Shown: piece after piece, positions 8,250 to 16,922 of the stretch
Position numbering within the stretch: position 1 is the stretch's first letter
How the letters are laid out: each line of letters opens with the position of its first letter
NCBI GenBank assembly: GCA_020247545.1
Contig: JADCIX010000037.1
Coordinates: forward strand, 1 to 43,751
Reading direction: 5' to 3'
Length of the DNA stretch: 43,751 bases
Origin: Rhodocyclaceae bacterium
GTDB lineage: Bacteria > Pseudomonadota > Gammaproteobacteria > Burkholderiales > Usitatibacteraceae
Notes under the pieces: generated by a model
Told to the model about the DNA's origin: nothing
Databases searched by the model: none
The model's input: the letters and a program-made list of their open reading frames with translations, nothing else
Made by a program: the position numbers and the translations under genes

Positions 8250-11066
8250 ATGACGTCGTCGTTCCAAACAAGAAAATGGGTGTTGCTGACTTGTGCAGCG
8301 ATAACTGGACTGATGGCGGTGACGATACCTGCAGATGCGGAGACACCAAAGCCACTTTCACTGCGAGGCGAAATTGACCTCGACGGTAATGGAAAGAGTG
8401 TTTTGCTGCTCCGTTCGAACAAAGCACAGATGCAAGTCGGTCGACTTGTTGGTAATAAATTGCAGTTCTCCACACTCGCCGACCCCGGGCTCAATTTCAA
8501 ACTAGCCGGCGTTTCGGATTTTGATGGCGACGGCAAATCAGACTTGGTGCTGGTCAACACCACAACGCCCGAACGCGGCGACGTCAGAGCCTGGACTAAT
8601 TTTTCGCCTTCTGGCGACAAGCTGCTCCGGCCAGTCAAACACGTTTGGGAGGTGCAAGCAGTCGGCGACTTGGACGGCGACGGCAAGGGTGACCTCGTGT
8701 GGCGCTACGTAGTTAGTGACTCGCCGGATACGGGAGTTTCGTATATCTGGTTTTCGGATGGTGCAGGGGTTGGTCAGGTTCGCAAGCGTGGTGGTGCACC
8801 ATTAGACTGGACATTACTCGGTGCGCGAGATTTGAACGGTGATGGTGCAGCTGACATGGTCTACGTCAGCCCCGACGGTGCCATTCGCGTACTGATGGCT
8901 ACAGCCAATCGTACCTGTGCGAACTATGGTGCTGGCAGCGTTCCCGCAGGATTCACAGCGATGGCGTTGGCGGATTTCACCGGCGGCAAGCGTGGCGACA
9001 TTCTGCTGCAAAACTTGGCGACAGGTGCGGTCCAGGTATTGGCGTTGGATGCAACCGGCATCCAATTGCCGCCACCGAGTGCGAATCCCGATAATCCAAA
9101 CGCCTCGTGTACCGGTACAGCGGGTGCCACTATTGGCACGCGAATTTTGCCGATGCCCGGCTTAAATCCAACCTCCACTAACAATCCGCAGTTTTTTGCT
9201 GCTGGCGATTTCGATGGTGACGGCATTTCGGATATTTTGTGGGCGCAAGACTGGGGTGAGTTGGTCATGTGGTCGATGCGACCCAATGGCGGCATCCCGG
9301 CAATTAACTACCAAGCAGGCATCCCACCGGTCGGCTTCGCGCCATTTAATGCAGTGTCAAAACAATCGCCGTATCCGATGAAAATCGTGTCCCCGGCGAC
9401 GAGAGCAGCCGCACGGCTACTGACCCAGGCGACGTTTGGTGCCACCAGCGCTGAGATCGACCGTGTCGCGGCGATTGGTGCCCAATCGTACTTGAACGAA
9501 CAGTTTGCGCTGCCGCAAAAATTGTATGTGCCGATGGTTCGCAACGACCCCGATTATCGCGTCGAGTATTGGAACATCGTCAGCGGCGCGATGTGGAAGC
9601 AGATTTTTGAAGGCAATGATCAGCTTCGGCAGCGTGTTGCGTATGCGTTGTCCCAGATTCTCGTGATCTCACTCGAAAACAACCGCATACAAGACTTTAC
9701 ATGTGGGGCGGCGGCCTACCTCGACATTCTGGGGAAACATGCGTTCGGCAATTTCCGCGACCTTCTGAAGGATGTCACGCTCTCCACGGCGATGGGTGAG
9801 TATCTGGACATGAAGCAGAACGCGAAAATCGACAACGTAGGCGGATCACGTCCGAATGAAAACTACGCACGTGAAATGCTGCAGTTGTTCTCAATCGGCA
9901 CGGTCATGTTGAACCAAGATGGGTCGGTCCAGTTCGCGAACGGTAAACCGATTGATACCTATGACGAGGTGATCGTGCAGGAGTTAGCGCGTGCGCTTAC
10001 CGGTTGGACATATAGTAAACAAGACCAAACCAAGTCATGGAGATGGTTGTTCCCCGACACGCCATTTCCCGGTGACGCGGCGCTGACGCCAGAGCAACTC
10101 ACGATGTCGTGCGACGTATGGGCGTCGCCGATGGAGCCGTGGCGCACTAACTATCGTGCAAATGACAATAAGCGCGATATCGTTGGGACGCCTCACGATA
10201 CCTTTCCAAAATCCTTGTTGAAGTATCCGGGCTCAACGAATCGCAAGCAGGAGCTGCCGGCAGGTCAAACGCCGGAAAAGGATCTTGATGACGCGATAGA
10301 AAACATCTTTTATCACCCCAATGTCGGGCCGTTTATTGGTGAGTTGCTCATCCAGCGTTTAGTGACCAGTAATCCAAGCGGCGCATATGTGTCGCGCGTC
10401 GCGGCTGCATTTAACGACAACGGTGCCGGTGTGCGTGGTGATATGAAGTCGGTCATCCGGGCAATCCTGCTTGACTCGGAAGCCACAGCCTCTATCGGAA
10501 ATCAGTCGAGTTCATTCGGCAAGTTACGCGAGCCAGTCCTGCGTTTCACGCAGGCGCACCGCGCGTTTTCTGCGAAGACCGGTAACGGCAGTTACTCCAA
10601 CATTGGTAACCTATCTGGTTCGCAACAACTAGGCCAAAGTTTGTTGCGCGCGCCGAGTGTCTTCAACTTCTATTCCCCAGAGTTCGCGCCTTCCGGGCTT
10701 GTCGCAAAGAGCGGCTTGGTTGGACCCGAGTTCGAAATCACCAGCAGCGCCACACTTGCCGGATTTGCAGAGTTCAGCCGGTGGAACATGACCAACGGGT
10801 TTGGCAACTGGGAAACCGATAAATCCAAGTGGCTTAAACCGCACTACGACCCGTACTTGGCGCTGGCGTCAAATCCGGGCGCGCTAGTAGATGCACTCAA
10901 TGTCGTCATGCTGTCAGGCGCGATGAGTTATTCCTTTAGAACCGCCGTTGTTGATGCAGTTTCCAAAGTTTGGTATATGGGCGGTAACGAGGACCGCAAC
11001 CTAGAGCGCGTGCGAATGGCGCTGTGGTTAGTCCTCAATTCACCCGAATATTCCATTCAGCGCTAG
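8250..11066 (+). CDS. Exported FG-GAP/VCBS-repeat protein with DUF1800 domain
   Basis: A 938-residue protein. Residues 1-30 form a signal peptide (RKWVLLTCAAITGLMAV, cleavage near ADA-ET). Residues about 35-375 hold FG-GAP/VCBS repeats with calcium-loop motifs such as DFDGDGKSD, DLDGDGKGD, DLNGDGAAD and DFDGDGISD, predicting an extracytoplasmic beta-propeller. From about 385 the DUF1800 domain starts (ARLLTQATFGAT) and continues through YAREMLQLFSIGT, GWTY, IGELLIQRLV and SLLRAPSVFNFYSPEF. DUF1800 has no settled function and usually sits next to DUF1501, as here (8 nt downstream). The N-terminal repeat region is clearly paralogous to that of the protein at 18598-21006. A surface or periplasmic role in processing the island's substrate is inferred. 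Confidence 0.9.
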   Translation: MTSSFQTRKWVLLTCAAITGLMAVTIPADAETPKPLSLRGEIDLDGNGKSVLLLRSNKAQMQVGRLVGNKLQFSTLADPGLNFKLAGVSDFDGDGKSDLVLVNTTTPERGDVRAWTNFSPSGDKLLRPVKHVWEVQAVGDLDGDGKGDLVWRYVVSDSPDTGVSYIWFSDGAGVGQVRKRGGAPLDWTLLGARDLNGDGAADMVYVSPDGAIRVLMATANRTCANYGAGSVPAGFTAMALADFTGGKRGDILLQNLATGAVQVLALDATGIQLPPPSANPDNPNASCTGTAGATIGTRILPMPGLNPTSTNNPQFFAAGDFDGDGISDILWAQDWGELVMWSMRPNGGIPAINYQAGIPPVGFAPFNAVSKQSPYPMKIVSPATRAAARLLTQATFGATSAEIDRVAAIGAQSYLNEQFALPQKLYVPMVRNDPDYRVEYWNIVSGAMWKQIFEGNDQLRQRVAYALSQILVISLENNRIQDFTCGAAAYLDILGKHAFGNFRDLLKDVTLSTAMGEYLDMKQNAKIDNVGGSRPNENYAREMLQLFSIGTVMLNQDGSVQFANGKPIDTYDEVIVQELARALTGWTYSKQDQTKSWRWLFPDTPFPGDAALTPEQLTMSCDVWASPMEPWRTNYRANDNKRDIVGTPHDTFPKSLLKYPGSTNRKQELPAGQTPEKDLDDAIENIFYHPNVGPFIGELLIQRLVTSNPSGAYVSRVAAAFNDNGAGVRGDMKSVIRAILLDSEATASIGNQSSSFGKLREPVLRFTQAHRAFSAKTGNGSYSNIGNLSGSQQLGQSLLRAPSVFNFYSPEFAPSGLVAKSGLVGPEFEITSSATLAGFAEFSRWNMTNGFGNWETDKSKWLKPHYDPYLALASNPGALVDALNVVMLSGAMSYSFRTAVVDAVSKVWYMGGNEDRNLERVRMALWLVLNSPEYSIQR

Positions 11067-11074
11067 GAGCCGAC

Positions 11075-12592
11075 ATGAGCCAAATTGATCTACATCGTGA
11101 CCGGCGTGCCTTCATTAAGTCAGTCTCCGCCATGGCTTCGCTGCCATTGATCGGTAACGTAATGCAGGCAGCAAATGCTGCCGGACCGTTTGATGATTAC
11201 CGCGCCTTAGTGGTGCTCTTTCTATACGGCGGTACGGATAACAACAATATGGTCATCCCGTTGGGTGCTGAGTACGCCGCCTACGCCACCCCTCGCGGTA
11301 ATCTTGCCATCCCACAAGCCAACGTCATTCCAATCGCGGCCGGTGTGTCGGGCCGTTCATTTGGTATGCATCCCAATTTAAAGTCGTTGGCGGCGATATT
11401 TAACAACGAGCGAAAGCTTGCTGTTGCGAGCAATGTGGGTGTGTTGGTTGAACCCACAACGCTGGCGGCTTTTCAGCAAAAAAGCAAATTACCGCCGCAA
11501 TTGTTCTCGCACTCGGACATGGTGGGCCACACCCATACTGGCCGCCCTGATTGGCCTGCAGAAACAGGTTGGGGCGGGCGCCTGGCTGACCTCATCGAGT
11601 CGGCAAACGGCAACTCTCAAGTCTCAACCTCGATCAGTGTTTCTGGGCAAACCGTGTTTCAGAAGGGCAGTAAGGTCACTTCGTATACGCTGAATGAGTG
11701 GAGGGGCGCAGATAGCGTGATCGTAAGCCGGCCGCGCGCGTATCGCGACTGGGACAGCTCGTCGGTTGCCAGAGCCAATCCGCAGATCGCATATGAGGCA
11801 CAGCTCGCCTCGGCGGGGTCCAACTTGCTGGAGCTGCAATACAAAAGCATGGCCCTGCAAGCTGTGAACACCGGCGACTACCTAACGTCGGTCTTGTACA
11901 ACGTTGATGCTAACGGCAATCCTGTTCGTGGAGCAAACAATTCCGTAACGGAAAAATTCCCGGTGGGTACAGCACCACCGTTGAATTTTGTGGATTCGCG
12001 TGGCCGAACCATCACCAACAAGTTAGCTTCACAACTCAAGTCCGTGGCGAGCCTCATCTCCGCGCGCAACGTGCTCGGTGTAAAACGCCAGATATTTTTT
12101 GTGTCATTGAATGGCTTCGATACGCACGGTGATCAGTTCAAAGACTCCAACAATGAAGCAACGCCGATATTGAGTGGCCGTCATGCCGACCTTCTGCAGC
12201 AAATGGACGAAGCCGTTTCTTGGTTCTATAACTGGACAAAGACGACCGGTGTCGCGAATTCTGTGACAACTGCGACACTTTCCGACTTTGGACGCACGCT
12301 CATCTCCAACGGCGCGGGCAGTGACCACGGCTGGGGCGGACACAATTTTGTGTTGGGCGGGGCGGTGAACGGCGGAAAATTCTACGGTGGCCCAAGCGCG
12401 GGACAGGAGTTCCCCATCGTGGCACTCGGTACCACGCTAGATGTCGGGCAAGGTCGTCTGATACCGACAACGTCGATCGACGAGTACGGTGCGACACTAT
12501 CAAAGTGGATGGGAGCGTCCAATAGTGAATTGACCACGGTGTTCCCGAATCTGTCGCGATTCCCGCGGCAGACCGGGTTGGGGTTCGTTTAG
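11075..12592 (+). CDS. Tat-exported DUF1501 family protein
   Basis: A 505-residue protein starting MSQIDLHRDRRAFIKSV. The DRRAFIK twin-arginine motif, a hydrophobic stretch and a QAANA cleavage region predict Tat export, so a folded, perhaps metal-containing protein. The body shows DUF1501 marks: ALVVLFLYGGTDNNNMVIPL, FSHSDMVGHTHTG, FVSLNGFDTHGDQ, LSDFGRTLISNG and SDHGWGGHNFVLGG. From general knowledge the family resembles alkaline phosphatase/sulfatase-fold hydrolases; its reaction is unknown. The start at 11075 is supported by AGGAG 5 nt upstream, overlapping the stop region of the DUF1800 gene; a longer in-frame start inside that gene (11024) is rejected. The two are co-transcribed. Confidence 0.92.
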   Translation: MSQIDLHRDRRAFIKSVSAMASLPLIGNVMQAANAAGPFDDYRALVVLFLYGGTDNNNMVIPLGAEYAAYATPRGNLAIPQANVIPIAAGVSGRSFGMHPNLKSLAAIFNNERKLAVASNVGVLVEPTTLAAFQQKSKLPPQLFSHSDMVGHTHTGRPDWPAETGWGGRLADLIESANGNSQVSTSISVSGQTVFQKGSKVTSYTLNEWRGADSVIVSRPRAYRDWDSSSVARANPQIAYEAQLASAGSNLLELQYKSMALQAVNTGDYLTSVLYNVDANGNPVRGANNSVTEKFPVGTAPPLNFVDSRGRTITNKLASQLKSVASLISARNVLGVKRQIFFVSLNGFDTHGDQFKDSNNEATPILSGRHADLLQQMDEAVSWFYNWTKTTGVANSVTTATLSDFGRTLISNGAGSDHGWGGHNFVLGGAVNGGKFYGGPSAGQEFPIVALGTTLDVGQGRLIPTTSIDEYGATLSKWMGASNSELTTVFPNLSRFPRQTGLGFV

Positions 12593-12604
12593 CGGTTGGA
12601 TGAT

Positions 12605-13834
12605 CTACGGGAGGATCGTCTCTAGCGCGTTGATGAGTTTTGCGATTTCAGCTTCGGTGTTGTAATGCGCAATCGAGACCCGCACCACGCCACCTTGTTG
12701 CCGAATGCCGAGTGCATCAATTAGCCGTTGCGCATAGAAGTCGCCGAACCGAATGCCGATACCAAATTGATCGACATGACGAACGATCGCCTCACTTTGT
12801 TTACCGTCAACGACAAAGCTGATGGTCGGCATACGATCACCATTGGTGACACGATCGCGGCCAATGATGCGAATGTGCTTTTTGCTGCGTAGATAACTGA
12901 GCAGCATTTCAGCGAGGGTGTCTTCGTGGCGCGCGAACACATCAAACGCCGCCTGCATTTTTTCTCGCGGAGTTCCCGGTGCACCCAAGGCTTCGCCCAT
13001 GGCAACCAAGTAGTCGCCGATACCTGCGCAGCCGTACGACAACTCAAAATTCACATTGCCCGGTTGGAGTTTGTACGGCAATACATCCGCACCGATGAAG
13101 TGATGATTGAGACTCGGCAGGGCAAGCAGTAGGTCGCGTTTTCCCCACAACACCGCATAGTGCGGGCCGAACACCTTATAGAAGCTGAACACGTAGACGT
13201 CCGCGCCGCTAGCATGTACATCGACCAATCGGTGCGGCGCATAAGCAACACCGTCGACACATAGTTTGCCGCCGACGGCATGTACACGTTTGGCGATTTC
13301 AGCGACGGGGTTTACCGTTCCGAGCACGTTCGATGCGTGGGTGACGGCGACCCATTTTGTGCGGGAGGTGAGTAGGCCATCCAAGTCGGCAAGATCGAGT
13401 TCGAGCGTATCGCGATTCACTTCCCACACCTTGATGACAGCACCAGCCTCTTGAAGGCGCATCCAACCACCGATATTGCTTTCGTGGTCGGTGTTGCTAA
13501 TGATGATCTCGTCGCCCGGCCGGATGGCGGGCCTGAGTGCTTGCGTGAAGAGAAACATCACTAGGGTGGTGGCACCCGCCATCACCACTTCTTCATCATG
13601 CGCGGCGTTGATCAGTGTGGCCACTGAGCGCCTTGCCGCTGCCACTCGCGCTGACGCGTCAACCGAGGTGGTGTAACTCGCACCGAGCTGTACGCTGACG
13701 GTCGTGAGGTAGTCGTGGATACGATCTGCGACACGCTTTAGTACCTGCGAGCCCCCAGCGTTGTCGAGGAAGACCATATTGGTTGCCAGCGCCGGAAATT
13801 CCGCGCGAACCGCATCTAATTGTGGTGGGGTCAT
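12605..13834 (-). CDS. Class V aminotransferase-fold protein, cysteine desulfurase-like without the catalytic Cys
   Basis: A 409-residue PLP-dependent protein. PLP-binding features are SNTDHESN (His stacking region), VDGVAYAPH (Asp and His) and the Schiff-base lysine in FSFYKVFGPHYAVLWG. It belongs to the cysteine desulfurase-like branch related to SufS. In the region where SufS carries its catalytic cysteine (RxGxxC), this protein has IRFGDFYAQRL with no Cys, so sulfur transfer is unlikely. Alternatives are transamination, beta-lyase or epimerase chemistry on an amino-group intermediate. It is convergent with the DUF1501 gene (12-nt gap) and lies behind a terminator and a repeat element relative to the aldehyde dehydrogenase operon, so it probably has its own promoter. 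Confidence 0.86.
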   Translation of the reverse strand: MTPPQLDAVRAEFPALATNMVFLDNAGGSQVLKRVADRIHDYLTTVSVQLGASYTTSVDASARVAAARRSVATLINAAHDEEVVMAGATTLVMFLFTQALRPAIRPGDEIIISNTDHESNIGGWMRLQEAGAVIKVWEVNRDTLELDLADLDGLLTSRTKWVAVTHASNVLGTVNPVAEIAKRVHAVGGKLCVDGVAYAPHRLVDVHASGADVYVFSFYKVFGPHYAVLWGKRDLLLALPSLNHHFIGADVLPYKLQPGNVNFELSYGCAGIGDYLVAMGEALGAPGTPREKMQAAFDVFARHEDTLAEMLLSYLRSKKHIRIIGRDRVTNGDRMPTISFVVDGKQSEAIVRHVDQFGIGIRFGDFYAQRLIDALGIRQQGGVVRVSIAHYNTEAEIAKLINALETILP

Positions 13835-13870
13835 TGATCAGTCCGAAGAAATAGCGAAGTTCTTAAAACT

Positions 13871-13982
13871 CCGTCGTCCCAGCTCATTTTGGTAACTGAG
13901 CTGGGCCCAAGACCTCCGTAACGCATTGATCTTGCAACGGACTGGATTCCAACGCAGTTACCGAACTAAGCTGGAATGACGG
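13871..13982. repeat. MITE-like 112-bp element with 26-bp terminal inverted repeats
   Basis: The left end (13871-13896, CCGTCGTCCCAGCT...) and the right end (13957-13982) are inverted repeats matching at 21 of 26 positions. The left half also folds as a hairpin (CCCAGCTCA/TGAGCTGGG, 13878-13905). No coding content. Its termini resemble those of the element at 7435-7573, suggesting a non-autonomous dispersed repeat family in this genome. Confidence 0.65.
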
Positions 13983-14070
13983 ACATTTTGAGGTTTTTGT
14001 TGCCGGATCGATAGACATTCACAATATGGAAACTCTATGAATGGCGGACATCTTCACGCGAAAACGGCTG

Positions 14071-14092
14071 AAAACGCCCGCCAAATGGCGAG
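14071..14092 (-). terminator. Intrinsic terminator after the aldehyde dehydrogenase operon
   Basis: On the minus strand CTCGCC, a 4-nt loop (ATTT) and GGCGGG form a 6-bp stem with one G-U pair, followed by CGTTTT. It begins 8 nt beyond the stop codon at 14100. A near-identical arrangement follows the S9 peptidase gene at 39353-39380, which supports the call. Confidence 0.6.
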
Positions 14093-14099
14093 TTTGCAA

Positions 14100-15533
14100 C
14101 TACATGCGTGGTTCGGTGATGGGCGGGAACCACCACGGGTTATGTTGTTCGGTCACGTTTTCAATCAACATCCGTTTACGCCGAAAGCGGGTGATGGAGG
14201 TGTCCCCCATGCGTGATGGGCCAAGGCCGGAATTCTTGAAGGCTTGTTTCTCACCATCGTGAACAATCGCTGTCAGCGCCGCATCGTTAATGCTGATGGC
14301 ACCGCCATCCATCTTTTTCGCAACCTCGATGGCGCGTTCACGCGGGCCGAACACCGCACCGGACAATCCAAACTCGGTGCCGTTGGCGAGAGCGATACCT
14401 TCTTCTGCGTTGGCGACCGACATCACCGGCAACACGGGGCCGAACGTTTCCTCGGTCATGATTTTCATGTCGGCCTTGACGTCAACCAACACCACCGGTT
14501 TGCACCAGAGGCCACCGCCATGTGATTCAACATTGCCACCCGCCAGCGCCTTGGCGCCGCGCGTATAGGCGTCGTCGAGCTGCGCACGGATAGTTTCGGC
14601 CTGGCGCTCAGCGATCAGCGGGCCAACGACACCGTCGTCGATATTCGGATAGGCGAGCTTGAGCGCATTACACTCGGTTGCGAGTGCAGCCACGAATTCT
14701 TGGTACACCGGTGCCTCAACAAATACCCGCTCGACTGACAGACAAGACTGGCCGGCGTTGGCGTTGCCGCCCCATGCCACCGACCGTGCCGCGCGTGGAA
14801 TGTCAGCGCCTTCTAGCACGATCACGGCATCCTTGCCGCCGAGCTCCAAGAAACACGCAATCAAACGCTCTGCGCAGTGGCGCGCGATGATGCGACCCGT
14901 CGCAACACTGCCGGTAAAACATACCGCGTCAGCGTTGTCGATCATCGCCGCACCCGTTGCCGGGCCACCCTGCACAAAGCTGAGCACGTTGGCCAGTTCG
15001 GGCACGCTGTTGATGGCGCGTTGTAACGGCCCAACAAACCGCGGCGTCACTTCAGACGGTTTGACCATCACTGCACATCCTGCGGCAAGCGCGGGAATGG
15101 TATCGATCAATGCCAAGAGCAGTGGAAAGTTCCACGGACTGATGACCGCAACCAACCCCACCGGCACACTCGCCGCGGTGAGCGTCATCGGTTTGACCAC
15201 GCTTTCCCGCGTAGCGGGTTCTTCAAGCAATGCGGGGGCGCGAGTCGCCCAGCGCAGGATGTTGCCGATCGCTGAATCAACTTCCAACTCGGATTCGCGT
15301 TTACGGCCGGTGTCGTTGACCAGTGCATCCATGAGCGCCTGGCGTTCTGCCTTGACGGCTTCGGCAAATCGAAACAATACGGCACAACGGTCAGCCGCCG
15401 GCATCTCGGACCAAACGGGGCTATGGGCCCGAAGTTTGGTTGCGCGCTCGGCGATTTCAGCCGGCGTGACAATCGGAAACTGGTAGTCGTATTGCCCGTT
15501 GCGCGGGTTGCGAACACGAAACATTTCGCTCAT
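14100..15533 (-). CDS. NAD(P)-dependent aldehyde dehydrogenase
   Basis: A 477-residue ALDH-superfamily enzyme, cytoplasmic, oxidising an aldehyde to an acid. Catalytic features: Asn135 (ISPWNFP), Lys158 (VKPSEVTP), Glu230 (LELGGKDAV) and Cys264 (NAGQSCLSVERV), with EETFGPVLPV near residue 370. It is the last gene of the leftward operon enoyl-CoA hydratase / DUF1330 / nitrilase-like / ALDH and overlaps the preceding gene by 4 nt (ATGA), indicating translational coupling. Overall character is that of benzaldehyde- or succinate-semialdehyde-type dehydrogenases; the substrate cannot be read from sequence. The operon starts at operator 17727. Confidence 0.92.
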   Translation of the reverse strand: MSEMFRVRNPRNGQYDYQFPIVTPAEIAERATKLRAHSPVWSEMPAADRCAVLFRFAEAVKAERQALMDALVNDTGRKRESELEVDSAIGNILRWATRAPALLEEPATRESVVKPMTLTAASVPVGLVAVISPWNFPLLLALIDTIPALAAGCAVMVKPSEVTPRFVGPLQRAINSVPELANVLSFVQGGPATGAAMIDNADAVCFTGSVATGRIIARHCAERLIACFLELGGKDAVIVLEGADIPRAARSVAWGGNANAGQSCLSVERVFVEAPVYQEFVAALATECNALKLAYPNIDDGVVGPLIAERQAETIRAQLDDAYTRGAKALAGGNVESHGGGLWCKPVVLVDVKADMKIMTEETFGPVLPVMSVANAEEGIALANGTEFGLSGAVFGPRERAIEVAKKMDGGAISINDAALTAIVHDGEKQAFKNSGLGPSRMGDTSITRFRRKRMLIENVTEQHNPWWFPPITEPRM

Positions 15534-16573
15534 TTTGGTGTGGCCTTGTTTTGAATTGCGGCGATGCCTCGCTCGATGGCCGCGCGGAATCCTGCGCGCG
15601 ATGGCTTTTCATTGGCGAGAACATTGGGTGGGTAGACACTCATCTGGTAGGTGGTCGCAAATGGCTCGAGGCGCAGTCGTGCCAGATAGTTATCCATGCC
15701 GACACGACCGCGCACATGTCGGATGGTGGCGGGGTCAATCTGGGTGAGGGCGACCATCGATTCCCCGTAGCCGGCTTCTGCCAAGATGCGGCCTTCGTAA
15801 TCAATCACCATCGAGCCGCTATCCGTGGATGCCATCGGAATGTCGATGCCCGCGATACCCGCACTGTTGGCAGACACCACGTAGGCCAGGTTCTCGACCG
15901 CACGTGCACGTTTGGCGATACCTTTTTTGGTTGCCTGTGGGCTGCCGGTTTCAGATGACGAATGCAGGAAAATTTCGGCACCGCGTAGCGCCAATGAGCG
16001 TGCCACTTCGGGGAACAAAATTTCTTCGGATGCGATGCAGGCGAGATTGCCAAGTGGCGTGTCCGCGACCGGGAAGGCGGCCTCAGCGCCGTATACATCC
16101 ACAAACTTGTCCCAAACGTCATGTGGTGTCGCGGTGTACATCGAAATGAGACGGCGGTAGCGAAGGATCAATTCGCCTTGATCATTGATGATGAAACTCA
16201 CCTGAAACGAAAGATCCGAAAACTTGGGGTCGATCTCGTAAGCATTGCCGGAGAGATAGACACCGTTCTTCTTGGCGACTTCACCAAGCGCCTTGTACTC
16301 GGGACCGTCTTGCAGCAGGCATGCACGTGCGGCCCATGTTGGGAGGTCAGGGCCGGTTGGAAAACTGGTTAGAAAATACTCAGGCAACACCACCAGCTTC
16401 AAATCGTCGCCGGAAAACATCTTGGAGGCGGCGATCTGCCGGTCGATACGCGCAATGGATCGCATCATCTGTGCGCGACACGCGGCTACGTCGCTGATGC
16501 TGTTGACCGCATCACAACGTATTTGTAGTGCCAGTGCACGGTAGGGTCCGAATAGGTTCGGTTGAGATGACAT
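15530..16573 (-). CDS. Nitrilase-superfamily (C-N hydrolase) protein with altered catalytic residues
   Basis: A 347-residue carbon-nitrogen hydrolase fold. The Glu of the triad is present (LPEYF, Glu65). In the lysine motif the sequence is LRYRRLI, with Arg at about 141. In the nucleophile motif (normally CxDxxFPE) the sequence is SEEILFPE, with Ser182 where the catalytic Cys should be; the nearest Cys (179) is three positions early. It is either a non-hydrolytic partner protein or uses changed chemistry. Start and stop overlap both operon neighbours (1 nt with DUF1330, 4 nt with ALDH). No signal peptide. The fold assignment is firm; amidase activity is doubtful. Confidence 0.85.
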   Translation of the reverse strand: MSSQPNLFGPYRALALQIRCDAVNSISDVAACRAQMMRSIARIDRQIAASKMFSGDDLKLVVLPEYFLTSFPTGPDLPTWAARACLLQDGPEYKALGEVAKKNGVYLSGNAYEIDPKFSDLSFQVSFIINDQGELILRYRRLISMYTATPHDVWDKFVDVYGAEAAFPVADTPLGNLACIASEEILFPEVARSLALRGAEIFLHSSSETGSPQATKKGIAKRARAVENLAYVVSANSAGIAGIDIPMASTDSGSMVIDYEGRILAEAGYGESMVALTQIDPATIRHVRGRVGMDNYLARLRLEPFATTYQMSVYPPNVLANEKPSRAGFRAAIERGIAAIQNKATPK

Positions 16574-16902
16574 CAGTCGGCCTGTGAGGTTGTGTTGGGT
16601 TGAGAGGAGGTGTTAACAAAGCCATCAAGCAGGATCACCTGTGCATCACAGATGCCTTCGCGCAGTTTACGAATCTCGGCATATTCCGCAGAATGCCAGT
16701 AGGCGAGTGCCGCGTCTTTGGTTGGCCATTCGGAAACTACCTTCTTGCCAACCGTAGGCTGCCCTTCGAGAGTATCTCCCTCAGGGCCTAGCACCAGATA
16801 TTTGCCGCCCATCCGTGTAACCAGTGCCGCGTTCGCCGAACCGTAGGCGGCAAATCGCTTGGCGTCATGAATGACCGCGCTGACAAAGATATAGGCTGGC
16901 AT
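16573..16902 (-). CDS. DUF1330 family protein
   Basis: A 109-residue ferredoxin-like (dimeric alpha+beta barrel) protein of the DUF1330 family, with the typical start MPAYIFVSAVIHDAKRFAAY and the motif VVSEWPTKDAALAYWHSAEY. Members are small and often accompany catabolic enzymes; some relatives in the barrel superfamily bind aromatic or small organic ligands, but no general function is established. It lies 20 nt after the enoyl-CoA hydratase gene and shares one base with the nitrilase-like start codon. The 15-residue Ser/Thr/Asn-rich tail is unremarkable. Confidence 0.85.
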   Translation of the reverse strand: MPAYIFVSAVIHDAKRFAAYGSANAALVTRMGGKYLVLGPEGDTLEGQPTVGKKVVSEWPTKDAALAYWHSAEYAEIRKLREGICDAQVILLDGFVNTSSQPNTTSQAD

Positions 16903-16922
16903 GAATGGGGCTGGATGGAGGG

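Noticed and set aside
14659-15486. Long plus-strand open frame (275 codons) opposite the aldehyde dehydrogenase
   Set aside because: Ser/Thr/Ala-rich antisense shadow of a clear ALDH with all catalytic residues; no ribosome-binding site.
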